From assembly GCF_001419985.1 (NCBI RefSeq), contig NZ_LJAL01000006.1, positions 1-64,000 of the forward strand: a stretch of 64,000 nt of DNA. The letters run 5' to 3'. The notes beneath the pieces were generated by a model. It had not been told where the DNA came from. It was given only the letters and a program-made list of their open reading frames with translations, and searched no databases. This document shows, one piece after another, positions 7,732 through 21,100 of this stretch. The translations under genes and the position numbers were made by a program. The DNA is from Loktanella sp. 5RATIMAR09 (GTDB lineage Bacteria; Pseudomonadota; Alphaproteobacteria; Rhodobacterales; Rhodobacteraceae). Each line of letters starts with the position of its first letter. Position 1 is the stretch's first letter.

Positions 7732-8837
7732 TGGCGCCAAAGATCCATTCCAGCGAAGACGCGCGCAGGCTCGCCCGCAAACGCCTTCCCTGGATGGTCT
7801 TTGACTATATCGACGGTGCCGCTGGCGCCGAAACAGGGGCCGCGCGAAACCGTGCGGCCTTTGACAATCTGGACCTGCGGCCCCGCATCCTGCGCGACGT
7901 CAGTGACCGGTCATTGTCTGTGCCTTTGTGGGACAAGCAAACCAAGGCCCCTTTCGGCATCAGCCCGATGGGCATGTGCAACCTCTCTGGCCCCGGCGCA
8001 GACATGATGCTGGCGCGATTGGCCGCCCGCGAAAACGTGCCCTTGGGCGTCTCCACCGTGGCCTCCACCGCGATGGAGCCGCTGATCGAAGCGGCCGAAG
8101 GCAACGCTTGGTTCCAGCTTTACTTCAGCGGCGACGGCACCGGCACCTTCAAACTGGTAGAACGGGCCAAGGCCGCAGGTTATGACACGATCGTCCTGAC
8201 CGTGGATGTGGCCGAGGTCGGGCGCCGCCCGCGCGAATTGCGTCACGGCTTCACCATGCCGTTCAAGATCGGCCCCAAGCAATTCATCGACTTCGCCCTG
8301 CACCCACGCTGGTCGCTCACCTCGCTTTACGCAGGCAAACCGCAGATGGCGAATTTCGACATGGAGGGCTATGATTTCGACCGCACCGAAAGCCGGGCAC
8401 GCGCGGATTGGGACACGCTGACCCGTTTGCGCGACATGTGGCCCGGCAAACTGGTGGTGAAAGGCGTGCTGGATGCAGAGGACTCCGTCGCCCTCAAGAC
8501 CGCTGGCGTTGACGCGATCCAGGTTTCCAGCCACGGCTCTCGCCAACTCGACAGCGCGCCCCCACCCATTCTGGAACTCGCCAAAATCCGCGGCGCAGTT
8601 GGCCCTGACTATCCGCTATTCTACGACACCGGCCTGCGCAGCGGCGAAGACGTGGTCAAAGCCTATGCGCAAGGTGCGAATTTCACCTTTTTCGGCCGCG
8701 TCCTGCAATTTGCCATCGCTGCTGGCGGCGAGGAAGGGTTGCGCGAGCTCTGGTCGGTCCTGAAAAACGAGACCAGCATCACGCTCGCGCAGATCGGCAA
8801 GCGGTCCCTGATCGCAGAGACCGCCACCAAGGGCTGA
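7731..8837 (+). CDS. slcD: FMN-dependent alpha-hydroxy-acid dehydrogenase, probable sulfolactate dehydrogenase
   Basis: The 368-residue TIM-barrel protein belongs to the lactate/glycolate oxidase family (N-terminal segment RKRLPWMVFDYIDGAAG, FMN site near SPMGMCNLSGPG). The catalytic-His motif reads SSHGSRQLD instead of the usual SNHGGRQLD, which may reflect the larger, charged sulfonate substrate. In Roseovarius, a dehydrogenase of this name feeds sulfopyruvate to ComDE, matching this gene order. The electron acceptor is probably the respiratory chain. Its stop abuts the stop of the convergent dabA without a spare base. A generic L-lactate dehydrogenase is the main alternative. Confidence 0.78.
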   Translation: MAPKIHSSEDARRLARKRLPWMVFDYIDGAAGAETGAARNRAAFDNLDLRPRILRDVSDRSLSVPLWDKQTKAPFGISPMGMCNLSGPGADMMLARLAARENVPLGVSTVASTAMEPLIEAAEGNAWFQLYFSGDGTGTFKLVERAKAAGYDTIVLTVDVAEVGRRPRELRHGFTMPFKIGPKQFIDFALHPRWSLTSLYAGKPQMANFDMEGYDFDRTESRARADWDTLTRLRDMWPGKLVVKGVLDAEDSVALKTAGVDAIQVSSHGSRQLDSAPPPILELAKIRGAVGPDYPLFYDTGLRSGEDVVKAYAQGANFTFFGRVLQFAIAAGGEEGLRELWSVLKNETSITLAQIGKRSLIAETATKG

Positions 8838-11246
8838 CTACGCCGCAAGCGCGCCTTCGGTTGCGTCACCCTCAAACGCCACCCATTTCAGGTCACCGTC
8901 ATAGCGCTCGGACATGGCGCCATTTTGGTCAAGCGTGAACAAATGCAGCCAGCTGTTGTCAAATAGGGCGCGCACGTTCGGGTGCTTCTCCAAAATCGCG
9001 GTGATCGCTTCGGCGGGCGCTTCAACGCAGACAGACAGCCGCAGGGGGTCATGGGCATAACCCGCACCATCGTGCACCGACTGCCACGGCAAACCGCCGC
9101 GCAAAACGCCACCGTTGCCCTCAACCACGCCCACACCGCCGGTGACATTGTGCAACAGCTTGTTGCCCGCCCCAAAGACGTCAGGTGCAACGACCGACCC
9201 GTAGTATTGCAGGCTGATCCAGCTTGCGACGACGACAGGGGCGGTCAGGATCAACTCGAGCACACCGAAGCCGTCGTCCTTTTGCCAGTCATAGTCATGC
9301 AGGAACGCACGCCCGGCCAATCCCTTGCCTTTGGTGCGTGCGCGGGGTGCCGCAATGAACGCCTTGCACCCTGCCAGCGCCCACTCGGGCCGCGTTTCCG
9401 ACCAGTCACGGCTCCGCTTGGCCACGTCGTTACCGTTTGCCGCGCGCGGCAGGCGCAAAGCCCGCTCTGTCCGCGCCAACTTGCCCGCAGACGCTAACCA
9501 GTCCTGCGCTTTGGCAAGGTGGCGCGCGTGGTCATGGCCTGCAAAATCGCCGTCAAAGATCGTCACTGCATCCGTCGTCGTGTCATGCAATCCCCCCACA
9601 AAGAGCGTATCTTCCGGTATCGCGATCCCGTTCCTCGCCAGCCCATCCCGCACATCCTTGTCGTTCAGGATCCCCGCGAGGAGGCGTGCATTCACGTCAC
9701 CGCTATAGCCGCCGCAGGCGCCGCAATGCAGCGCACTGGCATGCGGGTTGTTCACAACATTCGCGCCATGCCCCAGCAGTAGAACCAATGGCGCAAAATT
9801 GCCTGTCAGGGACATCGCGCCAAGGATTGCGGTGGCGGCCCCGATCCGGTCTTCGAGACCAAAACCCGGGTCCAGAACGGGCACCTGTTTGTCCGGTCCC
9901 TTTGCGTGATCAAGCCCCAAGGCGTCACGCAGCAATTTACCCATATAGACGGGTCCGCTTGCTTCCACAAAGGCAAAGGACGACACCGCCGCCAGCTTGA
10001 ACCTGCCCCACGCCCGCCCCGCACGCGCGGCAAAGCGCGCGTTCAGATCGGCATGCGCCTCAGCCTCACCGCCTGCTTTACTTGTCACACCGTGGTTCAG
10101 CAAAACCGGAAGGCGCTGTTCGGCCACATCAGAAGCAAAGCTCTGGTGAGATGCCGTCAGACCAAAGAAACCCGCAAACCCCAGCGTTTGAATAGCGGGA
10201 TCAACGCTTTCCAGCGCGCGCCGGAACACCTCGGACCGCACATCGATACAGAACGCCGCCTGCAGCGCGGGCCGGCCGTCGTGCGTTGGTAAAGGCGTGC
10301 GCGAGAGGGTTTCGGCCAATGCGCGCTGTCCGGCAAACTCTGCTGCCGCCTGCAAGGTTGCATCAATCAGGTGTTCGGTAGACGGGACTGCGGGTGTGGC
10401 GTGCGCCTTCGCAATCTCCACCCACTTCTTTTCGATCTCTTTAGCGTACTTCAAGTAAAGCGCCTGCTCCCAGACCAGACGGATTGTGAGCAAATCTGTC
10501 GTTGTCAGATCCGTTCCGCCCGCGAGCTCTGCCTGCCACAACCGATACCGTGCAACCTGTGACCACCCGCCAAGCCCCAGCAGCAATTGGTGAAAATAAG
10601 TCTCCGTTGCTGCCGCCGACACTCCAATCACATCGACCGCTGTGACAAGCGCCGTGCGCGTCCGTGCCGGTGTTTTCGCAACCAGTTCTCCAAAGCCGCC
10701 AAGACCTGCAATTTCAGGCGTCAGATCACGGCTGGCAAAGTCCCGCCACGCATCAAAGGCACGGCGTCCGGGTTTGTTCTGCCATAGCGCCTGACCTGCA
10801 TCAAAATAGCCCGCAGCCCAGCTGCCGAAACGCTCGGCCACGATGCCGGGCCAGTCGATCCCTGACACCTCAGAAGCAAGGTCAGCAATCGTCGGGAGCG
10901 CATGCGGCAACGGCGCTTTCTGCGCGGCTGCCGCCTTAAGTGCCGCAATATCCTTGGCTGCCTCTGGGCACTTCGCCAGTGCTGCGGTCAGATCGGCGTC
11001 ATTGATTGTCCCGTCTGCGATTTTGGTCTGGTACCAATCCCGCGGCATTGTCACCGTTGTTCCGGCAACCCTGTCCAACAGCGCCGCGACCTGCGGTAGA
11101 CTGTTCTCTGTCTGTCCCAGAAACGGGTTCACCGCGACAGAAGACGACAGCGGCCAAAGCGGTGGAATGGCGCGGCCTGCGGCTTCCGCCTTTGCAATGA
11201 CTTCCAGATGCGCGCCGGAATAGCCTGCGTATGTTTCCGCTTTCAT
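8838..11246 (-). CDS. dabA: DabA-type inorganic carbon transporter subunit (DUF2309)
   Basis: This 802-residue protein matches the DUF2309/DabA family, which resembles a beta-carbonic anhydrase domain and with DabB takes up inorganic carbon in an energy-coupled way. Putative zinc ligands and catalytic residues are visible in FCIDVRSE (Cys and Asp), [12 protein letters not shown] (His) and [11 protein letters not shown] (Cys). The start at 11246 overlaps the dabB stop by one base (TAATG). The surroundings are otherwise heterotrophic, with no RuBisCO or carboxysome gene here, so the bicarbonate probably supports anaplerotic or carboxylase reactions. This last point is inference. Confidence 0.88.
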   Translation of the reverse strand: MKAETYAGYSGAHLEVIAKAEAAGRAIPPLWPLSSSVAVNPFLGQTENSLPQVAALLDRVAGTTVTMPRDWYQTKIADGTINDADLTAALAKCPEAAKDIAALKAAAAQKAPLPHALPTIADLASEVSGIDWPGIVAERFGSWAAGYFDAGQALWQNKPGRRAFDAWRDFASRDLTPEIAGLGGFGELVAKTPARTRTALVTAVDVIGVSAAATETYFHQLLLGLGGWSQVARYRLWQAELAGGTDLTTTDLLTIRLVWEQALYLKYAKEIEKKWVEIAKAHATPAVPSTEHLIDATLQAAAEFAGQRALAETLSRTPLPTHDGRPALQAAFCIDVRSEVFRRALESVDPAIQTLGFAGFFGLTASHQSFASDVAEQRLPVLLNHGVTSKAGGEAEAHADLNARFAARAGRAWGRFKLAAVSSFAFVEASGPVYMGKLLRDALGLDHAKGPDKQVPVLDPGFGLEDRIGAATAILGAMSLTGNFAPLVLLLGHGANVVNNPHASALHCGACGGYSGDVNARLLAGILNDKDVRDGLARNGIAIPEDTLFVGGLHDTTTDAVTIFDGDFAGHDHARHLAKAQDWLASAGKLARTERALRLPRAANGNDVAKRSRDWSETRPEWALAGCKAFIAAPRARTKGKGLAGRAFLHDYDWQKDDGFGVLELILTAPVVVASWISLQYYGSVVAPDVFGAGNKLLHNVTGGVGVVEGNGGVLRGGLPWQSVHDGAGYAHDPLRLSVCVEAPAEAITAILEKHPNVRALFDNSWLHLFTLDQNGAMSERYDGDLKWVAFEGDATEGALAA

Positions 11247-12829
11247 TATTCTGCTCCTTTGCCGGATTGTGTTTGTTTCCAACCGCCGATCATCCGGTCA
11301 GAGATTGCGTTGATGTAAAGTCCGTTGGACAAGTGCACCCGAAGGCCCTGTGCGGCGGGATGGTAGGACCACAGCGGCAATGTTGCCTGCGCAAGGGCCA
11401 CCAGACCAAAACTGACCATCGCCAGCAGGATCAGCGCCCATTCCAGCGCGCTTGCAGGTGGTGTCGCCGGAAGTGTCCCCGCCGTGAGCCATTCGGAAAC
11501 ACGCTGCAGGACAAGATAGCTGACAGTCACAGCCCCCGCATAAACCGCTGTCCGTTGCGTCAGCGCGCGCGGTGCCTCATCCGCAAAACCTTGGGCCAGA
11601 AGATAGGCGACACCGAAGATCAGGATCGCACCAAGGGCGATGGCCTGCGGTGATTTGCCACCAAAATCAAAACCCAGCCCGAGGATCGCGTAGACGACAC
11701 CATAGATCACCAAAGCCACGACAAATGCCCGTGCCACCGCACCAAGATCAGGCACAGCGACAGGCCCCGGCTTGCGGATGGCCGCGACATTCTGCACGGC
11801 GTTGCCAGCGGACAAAAAGGCATGCGCTTTGTAAAGCGAGTGCGCCACGATGTGCAGCAGGGCCAGCGGGAAGAGCGCCAGACCGCATTGCAGGATCATA
11901 AAGCCCATCTGCGCAATCGTGGACCAGGCGAGCGAGGTTTTGACAGTAGACTGCGTGAGCATAACCAAGCCGCCAAAGAGCGCCGTAAAGCCACCGATCA
12001 GGACCAGAAGCGCCAGCACCAAAGGTGACAACAACATCACATCGGCAAAGCGGATCAGCAGAAAACCACCAGCATTGACGACACCCGCATGCAGCAAGGC
12101 AGAGACAGGGGTCGGCGCCTCCATCACCTCGGTCAACCAGCCATGGGTCGGGAACTGCGCCGATTTGAGGACGGCCGCAAGCCCCAGCAGTGCCGCCGCC
12201 GCCAGCGCCAGCCCGCCACCCGTTCCCTGTGCAGCCGCGCTCAGGATCGCCGAGATTTGCGTTGTGTTATATGTGCTGACAAGCATGAGCATGGCACCAA
12301 GCACCGCAGCATCGCCGATCCGCGCCATAGTGTATTTCTTGCGCGCCGCCCGCTGGGCTGCCACGCGCTCTGGATAGAAGAGCAAGAGCTTGTGCAGGAA
12401 GGCGCTCGTCGCGACCCACGCCGCGAAGAACTGGAACAGATTACCTGCCTGAATGAGAAAAAGAACCGCTGCAAGCGTCGCCAAAAGCCAGAATGTGAAA
12501 ACATCCTGCCGCGCTTCACCGTCCAGATAGGTGCGCGCATAGCGCACCACCACCCAGCCGATGAACGTGACCAGCAGCAACATCACAACACTTACGATGT
12601 CCAGCCGCACCGAGAGCCCGATTTCAAAAAAGCCAATCAAGATACTGTCGCCGCTACCATTGCCGGCCAGCACGATCGCGGACAGGACAGCAACCAGAAC
12701 AGCACCGAGGCTTGCGTATTCCGCGAGCTGCGCAGCTTTTCGGGCAGAGATACCCTTCAAGAAGCGCGGCGCAAAGGCGGCGCCGATCAAGATCAGAGGC
12801 GCCAGTAGCGGTAACGCGTTGAGCAGCAT
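11246..12829 (-). CDS. dabB: DabB-type membrane subunit (proton-antiporter/NuoL-like)
   Basis: The 527-residue polytopic protein has about a dozen hydrophobic segments and the proton-translocating transporter core of the NuoL/MrpA family, including [26 protein letters not shown] split over a conserved lysine and histidine helix. It lacks the long NuoL C-terminal arm and sits directly upstream of dabA. In DAB systems this subunit supplies cation-gradient coupling. The ATG at 12829 has GGAG six bases upstream; an ATG at 12841 is in frame but has poor ribosome binding. It is often mis-called NADH dehydrogenase subunit 5. Confidence 0.86.
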   Translation of the reverse strand: MLLNALPLLAPLILIGAAFAPRFLKGISARKAAQLAEYASLGAVLVAVLSAIVLAGNGSGDSILIGFFEIGLSVRLDIVSVVMLLLVTFIGWVVVRYARTYLDGEARQDVFTFWLLATLAAVLFLIQAGNLFQFFAAWVATSAFLHKLLLFYPERVAAQRAARKKYTMARIGDAAVLGAMLMLVSTYNTTQISAILSAAAQGTGGGLALAAAALLGLAAVLKSAQFPTHGWLTEVMEAPTPVSALLHAGVVNAGGFLLIRFADVMLLSPLVLALLVLIGGFTALFGGLVMLTQSTVKTSLAWSTIAQMGFMILQCGLALFPLALLHIVAHSLYKAHAFLSAGNAVQNVAAIRKPGPVAVPDLGAVARAFVVALVIYGVVYAILGLGFDFGGKSPQAIALGAILIFGVAYLLAQGFADEAPRALTQRTAVYAGAVTVSYLVLQRVSEWLTAGTLPATPPASALEWALILLAMVSFGLVALAQATLPLWSYHPAAQGLRVHLSNGLYINAISDRMIGGWKQTQSGKGAE

Positions 12830-12841
12830 GTCGGTCTCCAT

Positions 12842-12930
12842 CGTATCAATTGTTTCGAGACGGGATAGAGCATCACATTTATGATAAAAAATACATTGTT
12901 TGCGGTTTATCGTTCTATTATAACGAACAT
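12842..12930. promoter_or_regulatory. Divergent control region between dabB and its LysR regulator
   Basis: This 89-base AT-rich gap separates the divergent genes. It holds an inverted repeat, TCGTT and AACGA separated by CTATTAT (about 12909-12925), and a second AT-rich stretch with ATGATAAAA. LysR regulators usually bind such T-N11-A-type dyads beside the divergent promoter, so this is the likely site, but no binding motif is proven. Confidence 0.45.
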
Positions 12931-13806
12931 ATGCCTGACATGAACTACAATCACCTGCGCTACTTCTGGGCCGTCGCCCATGAAGGAAACCTGACGCGGA
13001 CAGCCGAAAGGCTGAACCTGTCGCAATCCGCGCTCTCGGTGCAGATCCGCAAGCTGGAGGACCGGTTGGGTCACGCGCTTTTTGAACGGCGCGGGCGGCA
13101 GTTGCACCTGACCGAAGCGGGACGGATCACGCTGGACTATGCGGATACGATTTTCGACGCGGGAAAGGACCTTCTGGGAACCCTCAGCCAACAAGGGCGG
13201 CCACGTCAGGTGCTTCGGGTCGGCGCGCTGGCAACACTGTCGCGTAACTTCCAGATTGAATTTCTGCGCCCCCTGCTCGGCCTTGCCGATATGGAACTGG
13301 TATTGCGCTCGGGCACCTTGGTGGAATTGCTGCAAAGCCTTGAAACGCTGAACCTCGATGTGGTGCTGACCAATCGCGCACCCGCACATGATGCGATGTC
13401 GAAATTCACCTCACAGCCGATTTCGGATCAAGCGGTGAGCTTGATTGGCACGCCGGAACGCCTGCGCGCTGATCTGCCTTTGGCAACTCTTCTGCGCGAC
13501 AACCCGATCATCGTGCCAACCGAAGAAAGCCCTGTGCGAGCCGGCTTTGACCGGCTTTGCGCACGCGAAGGGATTACGCCGACACTCGCCGCAGAGGTTG
13601 ATGATATGGCGTTGATGCGCCTGCTCACGCGTGAGGATATCGGGCTCGGGGTGTTGCCACCGATTGCCGTGCAGAACGAACTGCGCAACGGCATGTTGAT
13701 TGAATCCCGCCACCAGATGGGCCTGACCGAGAGTTTCCATGCGGTCACGGTGCCGCGAAAATTCCCCAACCCGTTGCTGGAAACACTGCTCACCAGCGTA
13801 CCTTAG
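12931..13806 (+). CDS. LysR-family regulator, probable controller of dabAB
   Basis: The protein (about 291 residues) has the LysR winged HTH (NYNHLRYFWAVAHEGNLTRTAERLNLSQ split around residue 5-30) and a substrate-binding domain resembling NhaR-type regulators. It is divergent from dabB across 89-101 bases, the usual LysR arrangement, so dabAB is the likely target. The signal might be CO2 or bicarbonate limitation, which is inferred only from the target. Starts at 12931 and 12940 are both possible. Its stop codon overlaps that of convergent oxyR by 4 bases. Confidence 0.85.
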   Translation: MPDMNYNHLRYFWAVAHEGNLTRTAERLNLSQSALSVQIRKLEDRLGHALFERRGRQLHLTEAGRITLDYADTIFDAGKDLLGTLSQQGRPRQVLRVGALATLSRNFQIEFLRPLLGLADMELVLRSGTLVELLQSLETLNLDVVLTNRAPAHDAMSKFTSQPISDQAVSLIGTPERLRADLPLATLLRDNPIIVPTEESPVRAGFDRLCAREGITPTLAAEVDDMALMRLLTREDIGLGVLPPIAVQNELRNGMLIESRHQMGLTESFHAVTVPRKFPNPLLETLLTSVP

Positions 13807-14702
13807 CGCGCCAGATTCTGACCGACCTGCTGCACCACATTGGCAATCTGACGCAATTGCCCCGCAAGCGGATTGGTCTTGCGCCAGATCATGCCGACAG
13901 TGCGCTTCGGCTGCGGTTCCGCAAAAGAACTGATCACAACAGGGGCCGAACGGGTTTCAACCGGCACTGCCATCTGCGGGATCAGTGTTACCCCGATCCC
14001 CGCGCCCACCATTTGCACCAGCGTGGACAGCGAACTTCCGTCCAGACCTTCGCGGGCCGCGGCACTTTGCAGATTGCAAAACGACAGGGCCTGGTCGCGA
14101 AAACAATGCCCCTCTTCCAGCATCAAAAGACGCATCTCGCGCAGGTCCTCGGGGTTTGGCACGGGGCGCTCCGCATCCTTAATCGGACGCACCAACATCA
14201 GACTTTCGTCAAAAAGCGCCACCTCTTCGAAGCCCGACTCGAACACGGGCAGGGCCACAATCGCCGTATCAATCTGCCCGTTTGTCAGTTCTTCAATCAG
14301 GCGCGGAGTGACGGTTTCGCGGATATGCACGTCAAGGTCGGCATGGGCGCGCGCCAGATGCCCGATGAGACCGGGCAAAAGATACGGGGCAATCGTGGGA
14401 ATCACCCCGATCCGCAAACGCCCCACCAGTCCCGCTTGCGCCGCGCGCGCCATCTCACCCAACTCGTCAACGGCGCGCAGAATATCGCGCACACGCAACG
14501 CCCACTCTTCGCCGAATGCGGTCAGGCGCACCTTACGCGGGCCCCGTTCAAACAAAGGTGTACCCAGACTTTGCTCCAGCTCTTTGATCTGCACGGACAA
14601 GGCGGGCTGGGAAATCGCACAGACATCAGCCGCACGGCCGAAATGGCCATGACGGGACAGGGCCTCGAAATAACGCAACTGTTTCAATGTGAGGTTCTTC
14701 AT
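13803..14702 (-). CDS. oxyR: Hydrogen-peroxide-sensing LysR regulator OxyR
   Basis: The 299-residue LysR protein carries the redox signature EEGHCFRDQALSFC near residue 195-210. Its two cysteines correspond to the disulfide pair that activates OxyR on peroxide exposure. The HTH is at the N terminus (HFGRAADVCAISQPALS). It is divergent from katG, its classical target. The ATG at 14702 is the start that gives the standard family N terminus. Confidence 0.93.
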   Translation of the reverse strand: MKNLTLKQLRYFEALSRHGHFGRAADVCAISQPALSVQIKELEQSLGTPLFERGPRKVRLTAFGEEWALRVRDILRAVDELGEMARAAQAGLVGRLRIGVIPTIAPYLLPGLIGHLARAHADLDVHIRETVTPRLIEELTNGQIDTAIVALPVFESGFEEVALFDESLMLVRPIKDAERPVPNPEDLREMRLLMLEEGHCFRDQALSFCNLQSAAAREGLDGSSLSTLVQMVGAGIGVTLIPQMAVPVETRSAPVVISSFAEPQPKRTVGMIWRKTNPLAGQLRQIANVVQQVGQNLAR

Positions 14703-17047
<2,345 letters not shown>

Positions 17048-17054
17048 CCAAAGC

Positions 17055-17081
17055 GGGCGCGGCCTTTTCTAGGCCGCGCCC
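17055..17081 (+). terminator. GC-rich hairpin after katG
   Basis: GGGCGCGGCC (17055-17064) and GGCCGCGCCC (17072-17081) form a perfect 10-bp stem around a 7-base loop, 8 bases after the katG stop. The downstream tract (ACCGTTTAT) is only weakly T-rich, so it may attenuate rather than fully stop transcription into the next gene. Confidence 0.75.
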
Positions 17082-17122
17082 ACCGTTTATGGCAGACTGA
17101 AACCAAAGGCAGAGGTCGCCAC

Positions 17123-18169
17123 ATGCACACCCCCACATTGATTATCGGCGGCGGGCTTTCGGGCCTGTCATTGGCTTATGCGCTGGAACGTGCAGGCCAT
17201 AGCTACACGCTGGTTGAAGCGCGGGGGCGTTTGGGTGGGCGCATCAAATCGCTCACGTTTGAAGGTGCGAATTTCGATCTCGGCCCATCATGGGTCTGGC
17301 CCAGCCAAACCCGTGTGGCAGCACTTGCCAGCGCACTTGATCTGGATCTCTTTGCGCAATGGTCTGCGGGCGCACAGCTTTTTGAGCAGGCCAGCGGCGA
17401 GGTAGTTGAAGGCCAGGGTTTCATGTCAATGGCAGGCAGTTTGCGGATCGCAGGCGGCAGTAGCGCCCTGACGGACGCGCTGGCGACGCAGTTAAATCCC
17501 CAAAGTGTCATGCTGGATTGCGCAGTCACCGCGATTGACGACAGCCCAGCGGCCCGGCTGTCGGATGGAAAAACCATCACTGCCGACCGGATCGTGATCT
17601 GCATCCCGCCGCGCCTTGCCGCCGATCTCTGCTTTACCCCCGCTTTGCCGGATAACGTGGTCGCGGCACTCAACGCGATCCCCACATGGATGGGTGCGCA
17701 TGCGAAATTTGTGGCGGTCTACCCCACACCGTTCTGGCGCAAAAAAGGTCTGTCAGGCGATGCCAGCAGCCGACGTGGCCCCTTGGCCGAAATCCACGAC
17801 GCCAGCCCCGAGGACGGCAGCGTTGGCGCGTTGTTCGGGTTTGTCGGGTTGCCCGCCGACATACGCGCGCAGGCGGGCGATGCCGTGCACACAGCCGCCA
17901 TCGCCCAGCTTGTAAATCTCTTTGGCCCGCAGGCAAGCACACCGATTGCAGCGACCTTGATGGATTGGTCACAAGCGCCCTTTACCGCCACACCCGCCGA
18001 TACGACACCACCGGCAGGACACCCGCCCTATTTAATGCCGGAACTGCTGGCCCGCGTCTGGGACGACAAACTGATCTTCGCCGTCACGGAAATGGCCCCC
18101 GACAACGGCGGTTTGATCGAAGGCGCACTTGCCGCCGCCGAAGCGGCAGCGCAAAAAATCACGCGCTGA
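17123..18169 (+). CDS. FAD-dependent amine oxidase-like protein
   Basis: The 348-residue flavoprotein opens with the dinucleotide-binding motif IIGGGLSGLSLAYALERAG, followed by EARGRLGGRI, the second FAD contact typical of the monoamine-oxidase/protoporphyrinogen-oxidase group. The C terminus (ITRALAA-like, FAVTEMAP) forms the usual second FAD-binding end. The substrate is unknown. It follows katG after a hairpin and has AGAGG upstream of its ATG. An H2O2-producing oxidase beside a catalase-peroxidase would be sensible, but this is only inference. Its stop abuts that of the convergent RND gene. Confidence 0.75.
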   Translation: MHTPTLIIGGGLSGLSLAYALERAGHSYTLVEARGRLGGRIKSLTFEGANFDLGPSWVWPSQTRVAALASALDLDLFAQWSAGAQLFEQASGEVVEGQGFMSMAGSLRIAGGSSALTDALATQLNPQSVMLDCAVTAIDDSPAARLSDGKTITADRIVICIPPRLAADLCFTPALPDNVVAALNAIPTWMGAHAKFVAVYPTPFWRKKGLSGDASSRRGPLAEIHDASPEDGSVGALFGFVGLPADIRAQAGDAVHTAAIAQLVNLFGPQASTPIAATLMDWSQAPFTATPADTTPPAGHPPYLMPELLARVWDDKLIFAVTEMAPDNGGLIEGALAAAEAAAQKITR

Positions 18170-21100
18170 TCACTCAGCGGGTGCGAGCGCAGGGGCGCTG
18201 TTTTCAAACCTCTTCGCGCGGCGTTCCCCCAGCATAAGCATCGCAGGGGTCAACAGCAGGGTCAGGATCGTCGCAAAGACCAACCCACCGGCAATTGCGC
18301 TGGATAATTCGGTCCACCACTGTGTGGACGGCGCGCCATAGACGATCTCACGCGTGAAAAAGTTGATATTCAACCCGATGACCATCGGCATCAGCCCAAG
18401 CGCCGTTGTAGCCGAAGTCAGCACGACGGGGCGCAGACGCTGGGCACCTGTGCGCAACGCAGCCTCAAGTGAGGAGAACCCTTGTGCTTTCAGCTCGTTG
18501 AATGTGTCGATCAGAACAATATTGTTGTTCACCACGATCCCCGCCAAGGCAATCACACCGATCCCACCCATCACGACGCCAAAGGGACGCCCTGTGATCA
18601 TCAGCCCCAACAGAACCCCTGCAACCGAGAACACAATCGCGGACATCACAATTCCCGCCTGCCAGAAACTGTTGAACTGGGTCAGCAGGATCACGAACAT
18701 CAAGCCGATCGCAGACAGAAATGCGCCGATGAGGAAGGTCATCGATTCCGCCTGGTCCTCGGCCTCGCCACCGAATTCCACCCGTACACCCGCAGGCAGA
18801 TCAAGGGTCTCAATTGCGGCTTGCAGCGCTACGGTCTGGTCATTGGCCAAGACACCCTCTGCGACATCCGCCGAGATCGTCAGCACCCGCTCCTGATCAA
18901 TCCGCGTAATAACACCGCTGCGCGGAGCGGGATTGAACGACACGAAATTCGAAATGGGCACAAGCCCCGCATCGGTGGGCACGCGCAGTGCTTCGAGTTC
19001 GGCCAAGGTGCGGTCACCCGCCGGAAAGCGCACAACGATATCAACTTCGCCGTCGCCATCTTCGGGGCGGTAATCAGCCACCACAATACCACGTGTCAGC
19101 AACTGTACAGCCTGACCCAAAACCGCCACATTGGCACCGCTGCGTGCGGCTTCTGAGCGGTCCACCGCAATCTGCCATTCCACGCCCGGGCTGGGGCGCG
19201 AATCAACCACGTCAATAAAGCCACCCATGCGTTCCATCTGCGCCAGAATGGCCACTACAGCGGCCTCCTGATCCGCCGGCACATTGCCGATCACCTCAAG
19301 GTTAATCGGCTTGCCCCCGCCGGGACCGCCGCTATCGGTCAGAACCTGCACATCAATGCCGGGAATTTCCGCCATATCGACGCGGATATCTTCGGCAATC
19401 TGCGCGACGGGCCGCCGCGTGTCCCATTCGGCCAGTTCCAGTTGCAACGTGCCGATCATATCGCCGCCGTCCGTGGTGCCGCCCGAACGGGAATAGACGC
19501 TTGCAATCTCGTCGTAACCCGCCAAACGCGCCTCGACCTGACGCACCAGCGCATCCTGTTCGTAAACCGAGAAATTGTCTTTGGCACGCACTTCGACCTG
19601 CGCATAATCCGGCTCGACACTGGGAAAGAATGTCAGGCCATTGCCAAAGCTGCCGTAAGCGACAAAAGAGGCGACCAGCGCGATCATCGCAAAGCTGAGC
19701 GTTGTCCACGGTCGCAAGATCGACCACTCCAGCACACGCACATAACCGCCCATGAAACCCGTCATCTTACGCGGATCACCATGTTCGGCGGCATAAAGCT
19801 GGGCCTTTGCCTTGGCCGTCTGCGATTGGCGTTTGCCGATCAGCCCCCCCATGACAGGGATAAAGATCAGCGCCATGAACAGCGATGCCGCAAGGGTGAA
19901 GATAACTGTGATCGGCAGGAACTTCATGAATTCACCGACAACACCCGACCAGAACAACAACGGGAAGAATACGCAAAGCGTGGTTGCAGTCGATGCAATG
20001 ATCGGCCACGCCATACGCTTGGCTGCACGGGCGTAGGCCTCTTTGGGGGGTTGGCCTTCGTGCAGATAGCGGTCGGCCAGTTCGACCGTCACAATGGCGC
20101 CGTCCACCAGCATCCCGACCACGAGGATCAACGAGAAGAGGACCACGATATTCATCGTGAATCCCATGAAATATAACCCCGCAACACCCGTTAAAAACGC
20201 ACCCGGAATAGCAAGACCGACCAAAAGCGATGACCGCAAGCCCAGCGCATAGACGACCACGATCATCACCAGAATGATCGCCGCAATGACATTTGCCTCA
20301 AGGTCCGACAGCATCGTGACGACGGTTTCGCTTTCATCGAGGGTATAGCGTACCTGCACGTTGTCGGGCCATTCGGCCTGTGCCGCCTCAACAACACTGC
20401 GAACCTCGGCGACAGTTTCGATGATATTGGCACCCACCCGCTTTTTGATCTCGAGCGCGAGTGCAGGCTGCCCATCAATGCGCGCAAAACCTGTGGGGTC
20501 CTCGAATGTGCGGCGCACGGTAGCTACGTCCGCAAAGGTCACAACGGTCTGGCCGCGTACAAGGATGGGTAGCTCCATGACATCTTCGATGTCTTCAATC
20601 AGCCCCGGCACCTTGAGCACAAGGCGTCCCGCCTCGCTCTCAATTGCACCTGCGGCAATCAACTGGTTGTTGTTGGTAATCGAGCTGATGAGTTCGTTGA
20701 ACGAGATGTTGTACGTCTCGAACACCGTCGGATCGATCAGCACTTCCATCAGTTCGGTCCGCTTGCCACCGACATCCACCTCAAGGACACCGCTGAGCGC
20801 TTCGATATCGTCTTGGAGATCCTCCGCCAGAGCATTCAGCGTGCGTTCCGGCACAGGACCGGACAGGATAACCGTCAGGATCGGGAAGAGCGCCGTGTTG
20901 ATCTCGGTCACAATCACGGTGGCATCCGAGGGCAGTTCGCTCTCGACGGTGTCGGCACCTTCGCGCACCTGATCAAGCGCCTCCGCCGCATCAAAACCCG
21001 GCTCGAAGTCAAGCTGGACCGCGCCGCGCCCCTCACTGGCCGTGGACGTCATTGATTTAAGCCCCGTGAGCGACGCGAACTCGGTTTCCAGAGGCCCGAC

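Noticed and set aside
11246-12841. NADH-quinone oxidoreductase subunit L (nuoL/ndhF)
   Set aside because: It is coupled to a DUF2309 gene with no other Nuo subunit around, which is the DabAB arrangement.
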